Origin: Tomocerus qinae
Lineage: Eukaryota > Arthropoda > Collembola > Entomobryomorpha > Tomoceridae
Length of the DNA: 64,000 bases
Direction of reading: 5' to 3'
NCBI GenBank assembly: GCA_020055645.1
Contig: JAECZT010000029.1
Location: forward strand, 1-64,000
Each line of letters begins with the position of its first letter. The stretch's first letter is position 1. The notes under the pieces were generated by a model. That model worked only from the letters and a program-made list of their open reading frames with translations. It was not told the origin of the DNA and ran no database searches. Made by a program: the position numbers and the translations under genes. Of this stretch, positions 48,521-61,399 are shown piece by piece.

Positions 48521-51500
48521 ACAGCATTTCAAGTGTTGAATATCATTTTTTAAACTTTTACGCCTCGTACAAGTTTTAAATAATGAATTTTTAAATTTCA
48601 AGTGTTGAATATCATTTTTTAAACTTTTACGCCTCGTACAAGTTTTAAATAATGAATTTTTAAATTTCAAGTGTTGAATATCATTTTTTAAACTTTTAGG
48701 CCTCGTTCAAGTGTTAAATAATGAATTTTTAAATTTCAAGTCTTGAATATCATTTTTTTAAACTTTTACGCCTCGTACAAGTGTTTAATTATGAATTTTA
48801 AAATTTCAAGTCTTGAATATCATTTTTTAAACTTTTACGTCTCGTACAAGTGTTAAATTATGAATTTCAACTCTTGAAAATTATTTTGTAAGCTTTTTGT
48901 CCCGTACAAGTATTATATCATCAATTTTAACTCTTGAAAATTATTTTTTAAGCTTTTTGGCGCGTAGAAGTTTAAAAAATAATTAAAACTGTTGAATGTT
49001 ATTTTTAAGCTTTTTGGCTCGTACAAGTATTAAATCATGAATATTAACTCTTGAAAATTATTTTTTAAGCTTTTTGGCTCGTACAAGTTTAAAAAATAAT
49101 TAAAACTGTTGAATGTTATTTTTAAGCTTTTTGGCTCGTACAAGTATTAAATCATGAATTTTAACTCTTGAAAACTATTTTTTAAGCTTTTTGGCTCGTA
49201 CAAGTTTAAAAAATAATTAAAACTGTTGAATGTTATTTTCAAGCTTTTTTTCACGTACAAGTATTAAATCATGAATTTTAACTCTTGAAAATTATTTTTT
49301 AAGCTTTTTGGCTCGTACAAGTGTTAAATTATGAATTACAGCATTTCAAGTGTTGAATATCATTTTTTAAACTTTTACGCCTCGTACAAGTGTTAAATTA
49401 TGAATTTTAAAATTTCAAGTCTTGAATATCATTTTTTAAACTTTTACGTCTCGTACAAGTGTTAAATTATGAATTTCAACTCTGGAAAATTATTTTGTAA
49501 GCTTTTTGTCCCGTACAAGTATTATATCATCAATTTTAACTCTTGAAAATTATTTTTTAAGCTTTTTGGCGCGTACAACTATTAAATCATGATTTTTAAC
49601 TTATGAAAATTGTTTATTAAGCGTTTTGGCTCGCACAAGTATTAAATCGTGAATTTCAACTCTTGAAAATTATTTTTTAAGCTTTTTGGCTCATACAAGT
49701 TTAAAAAATAATTAAAACTGTTGAATGTTATTTTTAAGCTTTTTGGCTCGTACAAGTATTAAATCATGAATTTTAACTCTTGAAAACTATTTTTTAAGCT
49801 TTTTGTCTCGTACAAGTTTAAAAAATAATTAAAACTGTTGAATGTTATTTTCAAGCTTTTTTTCACATACAAGTATTAAATCATGAATTTTAACTCTTGA
49901 AAATTATTTTTTAAGCTTTTTGGCTCGTACAAGTGTTAAATTATGAATTACAGCATTTCAAGTGTTGAATATCATTTTTTAAATTTTTACGTCTCGTACA
50001 AGTGTTATATAATGAATTTTTAAATTTCAAGTGTTGAATATCATTTTTTCAACTTTTACGCCTCGTACAAGTGTTAAATTATGAATTTCAACTCTTGAAA
50101 ATTATTTTGTAAGCTTTTTGTCCCGTACAAGTATTATATCATCAATTTTAACTCTTGAAAATTATTTTTTAAGCTTTTTGGCGCGTAGAAGTTTAAAAAA
50201 TAATTTAAACTGTTGAATGTTATTTTTAAGCTTTTTGGCTCGTACAAGTATTAAATCATGAATATTAACTCTTGAAAATTATTTTTTAAGCTTTTTGGCT
50301 CGTACAAGTTTAAAAAATAATTAAAACTGTTGAATGTTATTTTTAAGCTTTTTGGCTCGTACAAGTATTAAATCATGAATTTTAACTCTTGAAAACTATT
50401 TTTTAAGCTTTTTGGCTCGTACAAGTTTAAAAAATAATTAAAACTGTTGAATGTTATTTTCAAGCTTTTTTTCACGTACAAGTATTAAATCATGAATTTT
50501 AACTCTTGAAAATTATTTTTTAAGCTTTTTGGCTCGTACAAGTGTTAAATTATGAATTACAGCATTTCAAGTGTTGAATATCATTTTTTAAACTTTTACG
50601 CCTCGTACAAGTGTTAAATAATGAATTTTTAAATTTCAAGTGTTGAATATCATTTTTTCAACTTTTACGCCTCGTACAAGTGTTAAATAATGAATTTTTA
50701 AATTTCAAGTCTTGAATATCCTTTTTTAAGCTTTTACGCCTCGTACAAGTGTTAAATTAATAATTTTAAAATTTCAAGTCTTGAATATCATTTTTTAAAC
50801 TTTTACGTCTCGTACAAGTGTTAAATTATGAATTTCAACTCTTGAAAATTATTTTGTAAGCTTTTTGTCCCGTACAAGTATTGAATCATCAATTTTAACT
50901 CTTGAAAATTATTTTTTAAGCTTTTTGGCGCTTACAAGTTTAAAAAATAATTAAAACTGTTGAATGTTATTTTTAAGCTTTTTGGCTCGTACAAGTATTA
51001 AATCATGAATATTAACTCTTGAAAATTATTTTTTAAGCTTTTTGGCTCGTACAAGTTTAAAAAATAATTAAAACTGTTGAATGTTTTTTTTAAGCTTTTG
51101 GGCTCGTACAAGTATTAAATCATGAATTTTAACTCTTGAAAATTATTTTTTAAGCTTTTTGGCTCGTACAAGTATTAAATCATGAATTTTAACTCTTGAG
51201 AATTATTTTTTAATCTTTTTGGCTCGTACAAGTTTAAAAAATAATTAAAACTGTTGAATGATACTTTCAAGCTTTTTGGCCCGTACAAGTATTAAATCAT
51301 GAATTTCAACTCTTGAAAATTATTTTGTAAGCTTTTTGGCTCGTACAAGTGTTAAATTATGAATTACAGCATTTCAAGTGTTGAATATCATTTTTTAAAC
51401 TTTTACGCCTCGTACAAGTGTTAAATTATGAATTTCAACTCTTGAAAATTATTTTGTAAGCTTTTTGTCCCGTACAAGTATTATATCATCAATTTTAACT

Positions 51501-52120
51501 CTTGAAAATTATTTTTTAAGCTTTTTGGCGCGTACAACTATTAAATCATGATTTTTAACTTATAAAAATTGTTTTTTAAGCGTTTTGGCTCGCACAAGTA
51601 TTAAATCATGAATATTAACTCTTGAAAATTATTTTTTAAGCTTTTTGGCTCGTACAAGTTTAAAAAATAATTAAAACTGTTGAATGTTATTTTTAAGCTT
51701 TTTGGCTCGTACAAGTATTAAATCATGAATTTTAACTCTTGAAAATTATTTTTTAAGCTTTTTGGCTGGCACAAGTTTAAAAAATAATTAAAACTGTTGA
51801 ATGTTATTTTTAAGCTTTTTGGCTCGTACAAGTATTAAATCATGAATTTCAACTCTTGAAAATTATTTTTTAAGCTTTTTGGCTCGTACAAGTTTAAAAA
51901 ATAATAAAAACTGTTGAATGTTATTTTTAAGCTTTTTGGCTCGTACAAGTATTAAATCATGAATTGGAACTCTTGAAAATTATTTTTTAAGCTTTTTGGC
52001 TCGTACAAGTGTTAAATTATGAATTACAGCATTTCAAGTGTTGAAAATTATTTTTTAAGCTTTTTGGCTCGTACAAGTGTTAAATTATGAATTACAGCAT
52101 TTCAAGTGTTGAATATCATT
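48520..52120 (+). repeat. Family 2 units, regular to irregular
   Basis: C0 near 48529, 49335, 49949, 50557, 51364, 52023 and 52093. It contains two of three copies of a divergent A monomer (49572-49631 and 51531-51590), a transplanted CTTGAGAATTATT monomer near 51197 otherwise typical of segment P, and a chimeric C0/A monomer at 52002-52069. Confidence 0.75.
52002..52069 (+). repeat. Chimeric monomer C0/A
   Basis: Starts as C0 (GAATTACAGCATTTCAAGTG) and ends as A (GAAAATTATTTTTTAAGC, then TTTTTGGCT). It is followed at once by a normal C0, so two C0 markers lie 70 bp apart. The switch occurs in the shared TTGAA, as expected for unequal exchange between misaligned monomers. Confidence 0.85.
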
Positions 52121-54065
52121 TTTTAAACTTTTACGCCTCGTACAAGTTTTAAATAATGAATTTTTAAATTTCAAGTGTTGAATATCATTTTTTAAACTTT
52201 TACGCCTCGTACAAGTGTTAAATAATGAATTTTTAAATTTCAAGTCTTGAATACACTTTTTCAAACTTTTAAGCCTCGTACAAGTGTTAAATTATGAATT
52301 TTAAAATTTCAAGTCTTGAATATCATTTTTTAAACTTTTACGTCTCGTACAAGTGTTAAATTATGAATTTCAACTCTTGAAAATTATTTTGTAAGCTTTT
52401 TGTCCCGTACAAGTATTATATCATCAATTTTAACTCTTGAAAATTATTTTTTAAGCTTTTTGGCGCGTAGAAGTTTAAAAAATAATTTAAACTGTTGAAT
52501 GTTATTTTCAAGCTTTTTTTCACGTACAAGTATTAAATCATGAATTTTAGCTCTTGAAAATTATTTTTTAAGCTTTTTGGCTCAGACAAGTTTAAAAAAT
52601 AATTAAAACTGTTGAATGTTATTTTTAAGCTTTTTGGCTCGTACAAGTATTAAATCATGAATTTTAACTCTTGAAAACTATTTTTTAAGCTTTTTGGCTC
52701 GTACAAGTTTAAAAAATAATTAAAACTGTTGAATGTTATTTTCAAGCTTTTTTTCACGTACAAGTATTAAATCATGAATTTTAGCTCTTGAAAATTATTT
52801 TTTAAGCTTTTTGGCTCGTACAAGTGTTAAATTATGAATTACAGCATTTCAAGTGTTGAATATCATTTTTTAAACTTTTACGCCTCGTACAAGTGTTAAA
52901 TAATGAATTGTTAAATTTCAAGTCTTGAATATCATTTTTTAAACTTTTACGCCTCGTAGAAGTGTTAAATAATGAATTTTTAAATTTCAAGTGTTGAATA
53001 TCATTTTTTCAACTTTTACGCCTCGTACAAGTGTTAAATAATGAATTTTTAAATTTCAAGTGTTGAATATCATTTTTTCAACTTTTACGCCTCGTACAAG
53101 TGTTAAATAATGAATTTTTAAATTTCAAGTCTTGAATATCATTTTTTAAACTTTTACGCCTCGTACAAGTTTTAAATAATGAATTTTTAAATTTCAAGTG
53201 TTGAATATCATTTTTTAAACTTTTACGCCTCGTACAAGTGTTAAATAATGAATTTTTAAATTTCAAGTCTTGAATACACTTTTTCAAACTTTTAAGCCTC
53301 GTACAAGTGTTAAATTATGAATTTTAAAATTTCAAGTCTTGAATATCATTTTTTAAACTTTTACGTCTCGTACAAGTGTTAAATTATGAATTTCAACTCT
53401 TGAAAATTATTTTGTAAGCTTTTTGTCCCGTACAAGTATTATATCATCAATTTTAACTCTTGAAAATTATTTTTTAAGCTTTTTGGCGCGTAGAAGTTTA
53501 AAAAATAATTTAAACTGTTGAATGTTATTTTCAAGCTTTTTTTCACGTACAAGTATTAAATCATGAATTTCAACTCTTGAAAATTATTTTTTAAGCTTTT
53601 TGGCTCGTACAAGTTTAAAAAATAATTAAAACTGTTGAATGTTATTTTTAAGCTTTTTGGCTCGTACAAGTATTAAATCATGAATTTTAACTCTTGAAAA
53701 CTATTTTTTAAGCTTTTTGGCTCGTACAAGTTTAAAAAATAATTAAAACTGTTGAATGTTATTTTCAAGCTTTTTTTCACGTACAAGTATTAAATATTGA
53801 ATTTTAGCTCTTGAAAATTATTTTTTAAGCTTTTTGGCTCGTACAAGTGTTAAATTATGAATTACAGCATTTCAAGTGTTGAATATCATTTTTTAAACTT
53901 TTACGCCTCGTACAAGTGTTAAATAATGAATTGTTAAATTTCAAGTCTTGAATATCATTTTTTAAACTTTTACGCGTCGTAGAAGTGTTAAATAATGAAT
54001 TTTTAAATTTCAAGTGTTGAATATCATTTTTTCAACTTTTACGCCTCGTACAAGTGTTAAATAAT
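52120..54065 (+). repeat. 1,023-bp tandem duplication
   Basis: Rare variants recur at exactly 1,023 bp: CTTTTTCAAACTTTTAAGCC (52256 and 53279), AATGAATTGTTAAATTTC (52903 and 53926), and the start of the CAAGTTTTAAATAATG monomer (52143 and 53166). Copy 1 is about 52120-53040 and copy 2 about 53143-54065. The upstream base context differs, which fixes the left edge near 52120. Confidence 0.85.
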
Positions 54066-57000
54066 GAATTTTTAAATTTCAAGTCTTGAATATCATTTTT
54101 TAAACTTTTACGCCTCGTACAAGTGTTAAATTATGAATTTTAAAATTTCAAGTCTTGAATATCATTTTTTAAACTTTTACGTCTCGTACAAGTGTTAAAT
54201 TATGAATTTCAACTCTTGAAAATTATTTTGTAAGCTTTTTGTCCCGTACAAGTATTATATCATCAATTTTAACTCTTGAAAATTATTTTTTAAGCTTTTT
54301 GGCGCGTAGAAGTTTAAAAAATAATTTAAACTGTTGAATGTTATTTTTAAGCTTTTTGGCTCGTACAAGTATTAAATCATGAATATTAACTCTTGAAAAT
54401 TATTTTTTAAGCTTTTTGGCTCGTACAAGTTTAAAAAATAATTAAAACTGTTGAATGTTATTTTTAAGCTTTTTGGCTCGTACAAGTATTAAATCATGAA
54501 TTTTAACTCTTGAAAACTATTTTTTAAGCTTTTTGGCTCGTACAAGTTTAAAAAATAATTAAAACTGTTGAATGTTATTTTCAAGCTTTTTTTCACGTAC
54601 AAGTATTAAATCATGAATTTTAACTCTTGAAAATAATTTTTAAGCTTTTTGGCTCGTACAAGTGTTAAATTATGAATTACAGCATTTCAAGTGTTGAATA
54701 TCATTTTTTAAACTTTTACGCCTCGTACAAGTGTTAAATAATGAATTTTTAAATTTCAAGTCTTGAATATCATTTTTTAAACTTTTACGCCTCGTACAAG
54801 TGTTAAATAATGAATTTTTAAATTTCAAGTCTTGAATATCATTTTTTAAACTTTTACGCCTCGTACAAGTGTTAAATTAATAATTTTAAAATTTCAAGTC
54901 TTGAATATCATTTTTTAAACTTTTACGTCTCGTACAAGTGTTAAATTATGAATTTCAACTCTTGAAAATTATTTTGTAAGCTTTTTGTCCCGTACAAGTA
55001 TTGAATCATCAATTTTAACTCTTGAAAATTATTTTTTAAGCTTTTTGGCGCTTACAAGTTTAAAAAATAATTAAAACTGTTGAATGTTAGGTTTAAGCTT
55101 GTTGGCTCGTACAAGTATTAAATCATGAATATTAACTCTTGAAAATTATTTTGTAAGCTTTTTGTCCCGTACAAGTATGAAATCATCAATTTTAACTCTT
55201 GAAAATTATTTTTTAAGCTTTTTGGCTCGTAGAAGTTTAAAAAATAATTTAAACTGTTGAATGTTATTTTTAAGCTTTTTGGCTCGTACAAGTATTAAAT
55301 CATGAATTTTAACTCTTGAAAATTATTTTTTAAGCTTTTTGGCTCGTACAAGTTTAAAAAATAATTAAAACTGTTGAATGTTATTTTTAAGCTTTTTGGC
55401 TCGTACAAGTATTAAATTATGAATTTTAACTCTTGAAAACTATTTTTTAAGCTTTTTGGCTCGTACAAGTTTAAAACAAAATTAAAACTGTTGAATGTTA
55501 TTTTCAAGCTTTTTTTCACGTACAAGTATTAAATCATGAATTTTAGCTCTTGAAAATTATTTTTTAAGCTTTTTGGCTCGTACAAGTGTTAAATTATGAA
55601 TTACAGCATTTCAAGTGTTGAATATCATTTTTTAAACTTTTACGCCTCGTACAAGTGTTAAATAATGAATTTTTAAATTTCAAGTGTTGAATATCATTTT
55701 TTCAACTTTTACGCCTCGTACAAGTGTTAAATAATGAATTTTTAAATTTCAAGTCTTGAATATCATTTTTTAAACTTTTACGCCTCGTACAAGTGTTAAA
55801 TAATGAATTTTTAAATTTCAAGTGTTGAATATCATTTTTTCAACTTTTACGCCTCGTACAAGTGTTAAATAATGAATTTTTAAATTTCAAGTCTTGAATA
55901 TCATTTTTTAAACTTTTACGCCTCGTACAATTGTTAAATTAATAATTTTAAAATTTCAAGTCTTGAATATCATTTTTTAAACTTTTACGTCTCGTACAAG
56001 TGTTAAATTATGAATTTCAACTCTTGAAAATTATTTTGTAAGCTTTTTGTCCCGTACAAGTATTGAATCATCAATTTTAACTCTTGAAAATTATTTTTTA
56101 AGCTTTTTGGCGCTTACAAGTTTAAAAAATAATTAAAACTGTTGAATGTTATTTTTAAGCTTTTTGGCTCGTACAAGTATTAAATCATGAATATTAACTC
56201 TTGAAAATTATTTTTTAAGCTTTTTGGCTCGTACAAGTTTAAAAAATAATTAAAACTGTTGAATGTTATTTTTAAGCTTTTTGGCTCGTACAAGTATTAA
56301 ATCATGAATATTAACTCTTGAAAATTATTTTTTAAGCTTTTTGGCTCGCACAAGTATTAAATCAGGAATTTCAACTCTTGAAAATTATTTTTTAAGCTTT
56401 TTGGCTCGTACAAGTTTAAAATATAATTAAAACTGTTGAATGATACTTTCAAGCTTTTTGGCCCGTACAAGTATTAAATCATGAATTTCAACCCTTGAAA
56501 ATTATTTTGTAAGCTTTTTGGCTCGTACAAGTGTTAAATTATGAATTACAGCATTTCAAGTGTTGAATATCATTTTTTAAGCTTTTACGCCTCGTACAAG
56601 TGTTAAATTATGAATTTTAAAATTTCAAGTCTTGAATATCATTTTTTAAACTTTTACGTCTCGTACAAGTGTTAAATTATGAATTTCAACTCTTGAAAAT
56701 TATTTTGTAAGCTTTTTGTCCCGTACAAGTATTATATCATCAATTTTAACTCTTGAAAATTATTTTTTAAGCTTTTTGGCGCGTACAACTATTAAATCAT
56801 GATTTTTAACTTATGAAAATTGTTTTTTAAGCGTTTTGGCTCGCACAAGTATTAAATCATGAATATTAACTCTTGAAAATTATTTTTTAAGCTTTTTGGC
56901 TCGTACAAGTTTAAAAAATAATTAAAACTGTTGAATGTTATTTTTAAGCTTTTTGGCTCGTACAAGTATTAAATCATGAATTTTAACTCTTGAAAACTAT

Positions 57001-57520
57001 TTTTTAAGCTTTTTGGCTCGTACAAGTTTAAAAAATAATTAAAACTGTTGAATGTTATTTTCAAGCTTTTTTTCACGTACAAGTATTAAATCATGAATTT
57101 TAACTCTTGAAAATTATTTTTTAAGCTTTTTGGCTCGTACAAGTGTTAAATTATGAATTACAGCATTTCAAGTGTTGAATATCATTTTTTAAACTTTTAC
57201 GCCTCGTACAAGTGTTAAATAATGAATTTTTAAATTTCAAGTCTTGAATATCATTTTTTAAACTTTTACGCCTCGTACAAGTGTTAAATAATGAATTTTT
57301 AAATTTCAAGTCTTGAATATCATTTTTTAAACTTTTACGCCTCGTACAAGTGTTAAATAATGAATTTTTAAATTTCAAGTCTTGAATATCATTTTTTAAA
57401 CTTTTACGTCTCGTACAAGTGTTAAATTATGAATTTCAACTCTTCAAAATTATTTTGTAAGATTTTTGTCCCGTACAAGTATTGAATCATCAATTTTAAC
57501 TCTTGAAAATTATTTTTTAA
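54065..57520 (+). repeat. Family 2 units, mostly regular
   Basis: C0 near 54676, 55607, 56546 and 57168. Runs of C monomers ending TTTTTTCAACTTTTACGCC alternate with C monomers ending TTTTTTAAACTTTTACGCC near 55640-55930. The third copy of the divergent A monomer lies at 56782-56841. Nothing non-repetitive is present. Confidence 0.8.
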
Positions 57521-60500
57521 GCTTTTTGGCTGGCACAAATATAAAAAATAATTAAAACTGTTGAATGTTATTTTTAAGCTTTTTGGCTCGTACAAGTTTA
57601 AAAAATAATTAAAACTGTTGAATGTTATTTTTAAGCTTTTTGGCTCGTACAAGTTTAAAAAATAATAAAAACTGTTGAATTTTATTTTTAAGCTTTTTGG
57701 CTCGTACAAGTATTAAATCATGAATTTGAACTCTTGAAAATTATTTTTTAAGCTTTTTGGCTCGTACAAGTATTAAATCATTAATTTCAACTCTTGAAAA
57801 TTATTTTTTAAGCTTTTTGGCTCGTACAAGTGTTAAATTATGAATTACAGCATTTCAAGTGTTGAATATCATTTTTTAAACTTTTACGCCTCGTACAAGT
57901 GTTAAATTAATAATTTTAAAATTTCAAGTCTTGAATATCATTTTTTAAACTTTTACGTCTCGTACAAGTGTTAAATTATGAATTTCAACTCTTCAAAATT
58001 ATTTTGTAAGATTTTTGTCCCGTACAAGTATTGAATCATCAATTTTAACTCTAGAAAATTATTTTTTAAGCTTTTTGGCGCGTAGAAGTTTAAAAAATAA
58101 TTTAAACTGTTGAATGTTATTTTTAAGCTTTTTGGCTCGTACAAGTATTAAATCATGAATATTAACTCTTGAAAATTATTTTTTAAGCTTTTTGGCTGGC
58201 ACAAATATAAAAAATAATTAAAACTGTTGAATGTTATTTTTAAGCTTTTTGGCTCTTACAAGTATTAAATCATGAATTTTAACTCTTGAAAATTATTTTT
58301 TAAGCTTTTTGGCTGGCACAAATATAAAAAATAATTAAAACTGTTGAATGTTATTTTTAAGCTTTTTGGCTCGTACAAGTTTAAAAAATAATTAAAACTG
58401 TTGAATGTTATTTTTAAGCTTTTTGGCTCGTACAAGTTTAAAAAATAATAAAAACTGTTGAATTTTATTTTTAAGCTTTTTGGCTCGTACAAGTATTAAA
58501 TCATGAATTTGAACTCTTGAAAATTATTTTTTAAGCTTTTTGGCTCGTACAAGTATTAAATCATTAATTTCAACTCTTGAAAATTATTTTTTAAGCTTTT
58601 TGGCTCGTACAAGTGTTAAATTATGAATTACAGCATTTCAAGTGTTGAATATCATTTTTTAAACTTTTACGCCTCGTACAAGTGTTAAATTAATAATTTT
58701 AAAATTTCAAGTCTTGAATATCATTTTTTAAACTTTTACGTCTCGTACAAGTGTTAAATTATGAATTTCAACTCTTCAAAATTATTTTGTAAGATTTTTG
58801 TCCCGTACAAGTATTGAATCATCAATTTTAACTCTAGAAAATTATTTTTTAAGCTTTTTGGCGCGTAGAAGTTTAAAAAATAATTTAAACTGTTGAATGT
58901 TATTTTTAAGCTTTTTGGCTCGTACAAGTATTAAATCATGAATATTAACTCTTGAAAATTATTTTTTAAGCTTTTTGACTCGCACAAGTATTAAATCATG
59001 AATTTCAACTCTTGAAAATTATTTTGTAAGCTTTTTGGCTCGTACAAGTGTTAAATTATGAATTACAGCATTTCAAGTGTTGAATATCATTTTTTAAACT
59101 TTTACGCCTCGTACAAGTGTTAAATTATGAATTTTAAAATTTCAAGTCTTGAATATCATTTTTTAAACTTTTACGTCTCGTACAAGTGTTAAATTATGAA
59201 TTTCAACTCTTGAAAATTATTTTGTAAGCTTTTTGTCCCGTACAAGTATTAAATCATCAATTTTAACTCTTGAAAATTATTTTTTAAGCTTTTTGGCTCG
59301 TAGAAGTTTAAAAAATAATTTAAACTGTTGAATGTTATTTTTAAGCTTTTTGGCTCTTACAAGTATTAAATCATGAATTTTAACTCTTGAAAATTATTTT
59401 TTAACCTTTTTGGCTGGCACAAATATAAAAAATAATTAAAACTGTTGAATGTTATTTTTAAGCTTTTTGGCTCTTACAAGTATTAAATCATGAATTTTAA
59501 CTCTTGAAAATTATTTTTTAAGCTTTTTGGCTGGCACAAATATAAAAAATAATTAAAACTGTTGAATGTTATTTTTAAGCTTTTTGGCTCTTACAAGTAT
59601 TAAATCATGAATTTCAACTCTTGAAAATTATTTTTTAATCTTTTTGGCTCGTACAAGTAAAAAAAACAATTAAAACTGTTGAATGTTATTTTTAAGCTTT
59701 TTGGCTCGTACAAGTATTAAAAAATAATTAAAACTGTTGAATGTTATTTTTAAGCTTTTTGGCTCGTACAAGTTTAAAAAATAATAAAAACTGTTGAATT
59801 TTATTTTTAAGCTTTTTGGCTCGTACAAGTATTAAATCATGAATTTGAACTCTTGAAAATTATTTTTTAAGCTTTTTGGCTCGTACAAGTATTAAATCAT
59901 TAATTTCAACTCTTGAAAATTATTTTTTAAGCTTTTTGGCTCGTACAAGTGTTAAATTATGAATTACAGCATTTCAAGTGTTGAATATCATTTTTTAAAC
60001 TTTTACGCCTCGTACAAGTTTTAAATAATGAATTTTTAAATTTCAAGTGTTGAATATCATTTTTTAAACTTTTACGCCTCGTACAAGTTTTAAATAATGA
60101 ATTTTTAAATTTCAAGTGTTGAATATCATTTTTTAAACTTTTAGGCCTCGTACAAGTGTTAAATAATGAATTTTAAAATTTCAAGTCTTGAATATCATTT
60201 TTTAAACTTTTACGTCTCGTACAAGTGTTAAATTATGAATTTCAACTCTTCAAAATTATTTTGTAAGATTTTTGTCCCGTACAAGTATTGAATCATCAAT
60301 TTTAACTCTAGAAAATTATTTTTTAAGCTTTTTGGCGCGTAGAAGTTTAAAAAATAATTTAAACTGTTGAATGTTATTTTTAAGCTTTTTGGCTCGTACA
60401 AGTATTAAATCATGAATATTAACTCTTGAAAATTATTTTTTAAGCTTTTTGGCTCGCACAAGTATTAAATCATGAATTTCAACTCTTGAAAATTATTTTG

Positions 60501-61180
60501 TAAGCTTTTTGGCTCGTACAAGTGTTAAATTATGAATTACAGCATTTCAAGTGTTGAATATCATTTTTTAAACTTTTACGCCTCGTACAAGTGTTAAATT
60601 ATGAATTTTAAAATTTCAAGTCTTGAATATCATTTTTTAAACTTTTACGTCTCGTACAAGTGTTAAATTATGAATTTCAACTCTTGAAAATTATTTTGTA
60701 AGCTTTTTGTCCCGTACAAGTATTAAATCATCAATTTTAACTCTTGAAAATTATTTTTTAAGCTTTTTGGCTCGTACAAGTGTTAAATTATGAATTACAG
60801 ATTAAAAGTGTTGAATGTTATTTTTAAGCTTTTTGGCTCGTACAAGTATTAAATCATGAATTTTAACTCTTGAGTATTATTTTTTAACCTTTTTGGCTCG
60901 TACAAGTTTAAAAAATAATTAAAACTGTTGAATTTTATTTTCAAGCTTTTTGGCTCTTACAAGTATTAAATCATGAATTTTAACTCTTGAAAATTATTTT
61001 TTAAGCTTTTTGGCTGGCACAAATATAAAAAATAATTAAAACTGTTGAATGTTATTTTTAAGCTTTTTGGCTCTTACAAGTATTAAATCATGAATTTTAA
61101 CTCTTGAAAATTATTTTTTAAGCTTTTTGGCTGGCACAAATATAAAAAATAATTAAAACTGTTGAATGTTATTTTTAAGC
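57520..61180 (+). repeat. Local variant domain with GGCACAAATATAAAAAATAA B monomers
   Basis: B monomers starting GGCACAAATATAAAAAATAA occur near 57533, 58198, 58315, 59415, 59532, 61017 and 61135, and I saw none elsewhere. Two further changes cluster in the same stretch: GGCTCTTACAAGTATTAAATC (near 58252, 59351, 59469, 59588, 60953, 61071) and TTGAATTTTATTTTTAAGC (near 57678, 58461, 59798, 61279). Shared private variants across several units indicate local homogenisation. Confidence 0.85.
60773..60838 (+). repeat. Chimeric monomer C0/B
   Basis: Begins GTTAAATTATGAATTACAG as C0 and continues ATTAAAAGTGTTGAATGTTA as B. It is 66 bp long, which no other class shows. Confidence 0.8.
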
Positions 61181-61399
61181 TTTTTGGCTCGTACAAGTTT
61201 AAAAAATAATTAAAACTGTTGAATGTTATTTTTAAGCTTTTTGGCTCGTACAAGTTTAAAAAATAATAAAAACTGTTGAATTTTATTTTTAAGCTTTTTG
61301 GCTCGTACAAGTATTAAATCATGAATTTGAACTCTTGAAAATTATTTTTTAAGCTTTTTGGCTCGTACAAGTATTAAATCATTAATTTCAACTCTTGAA

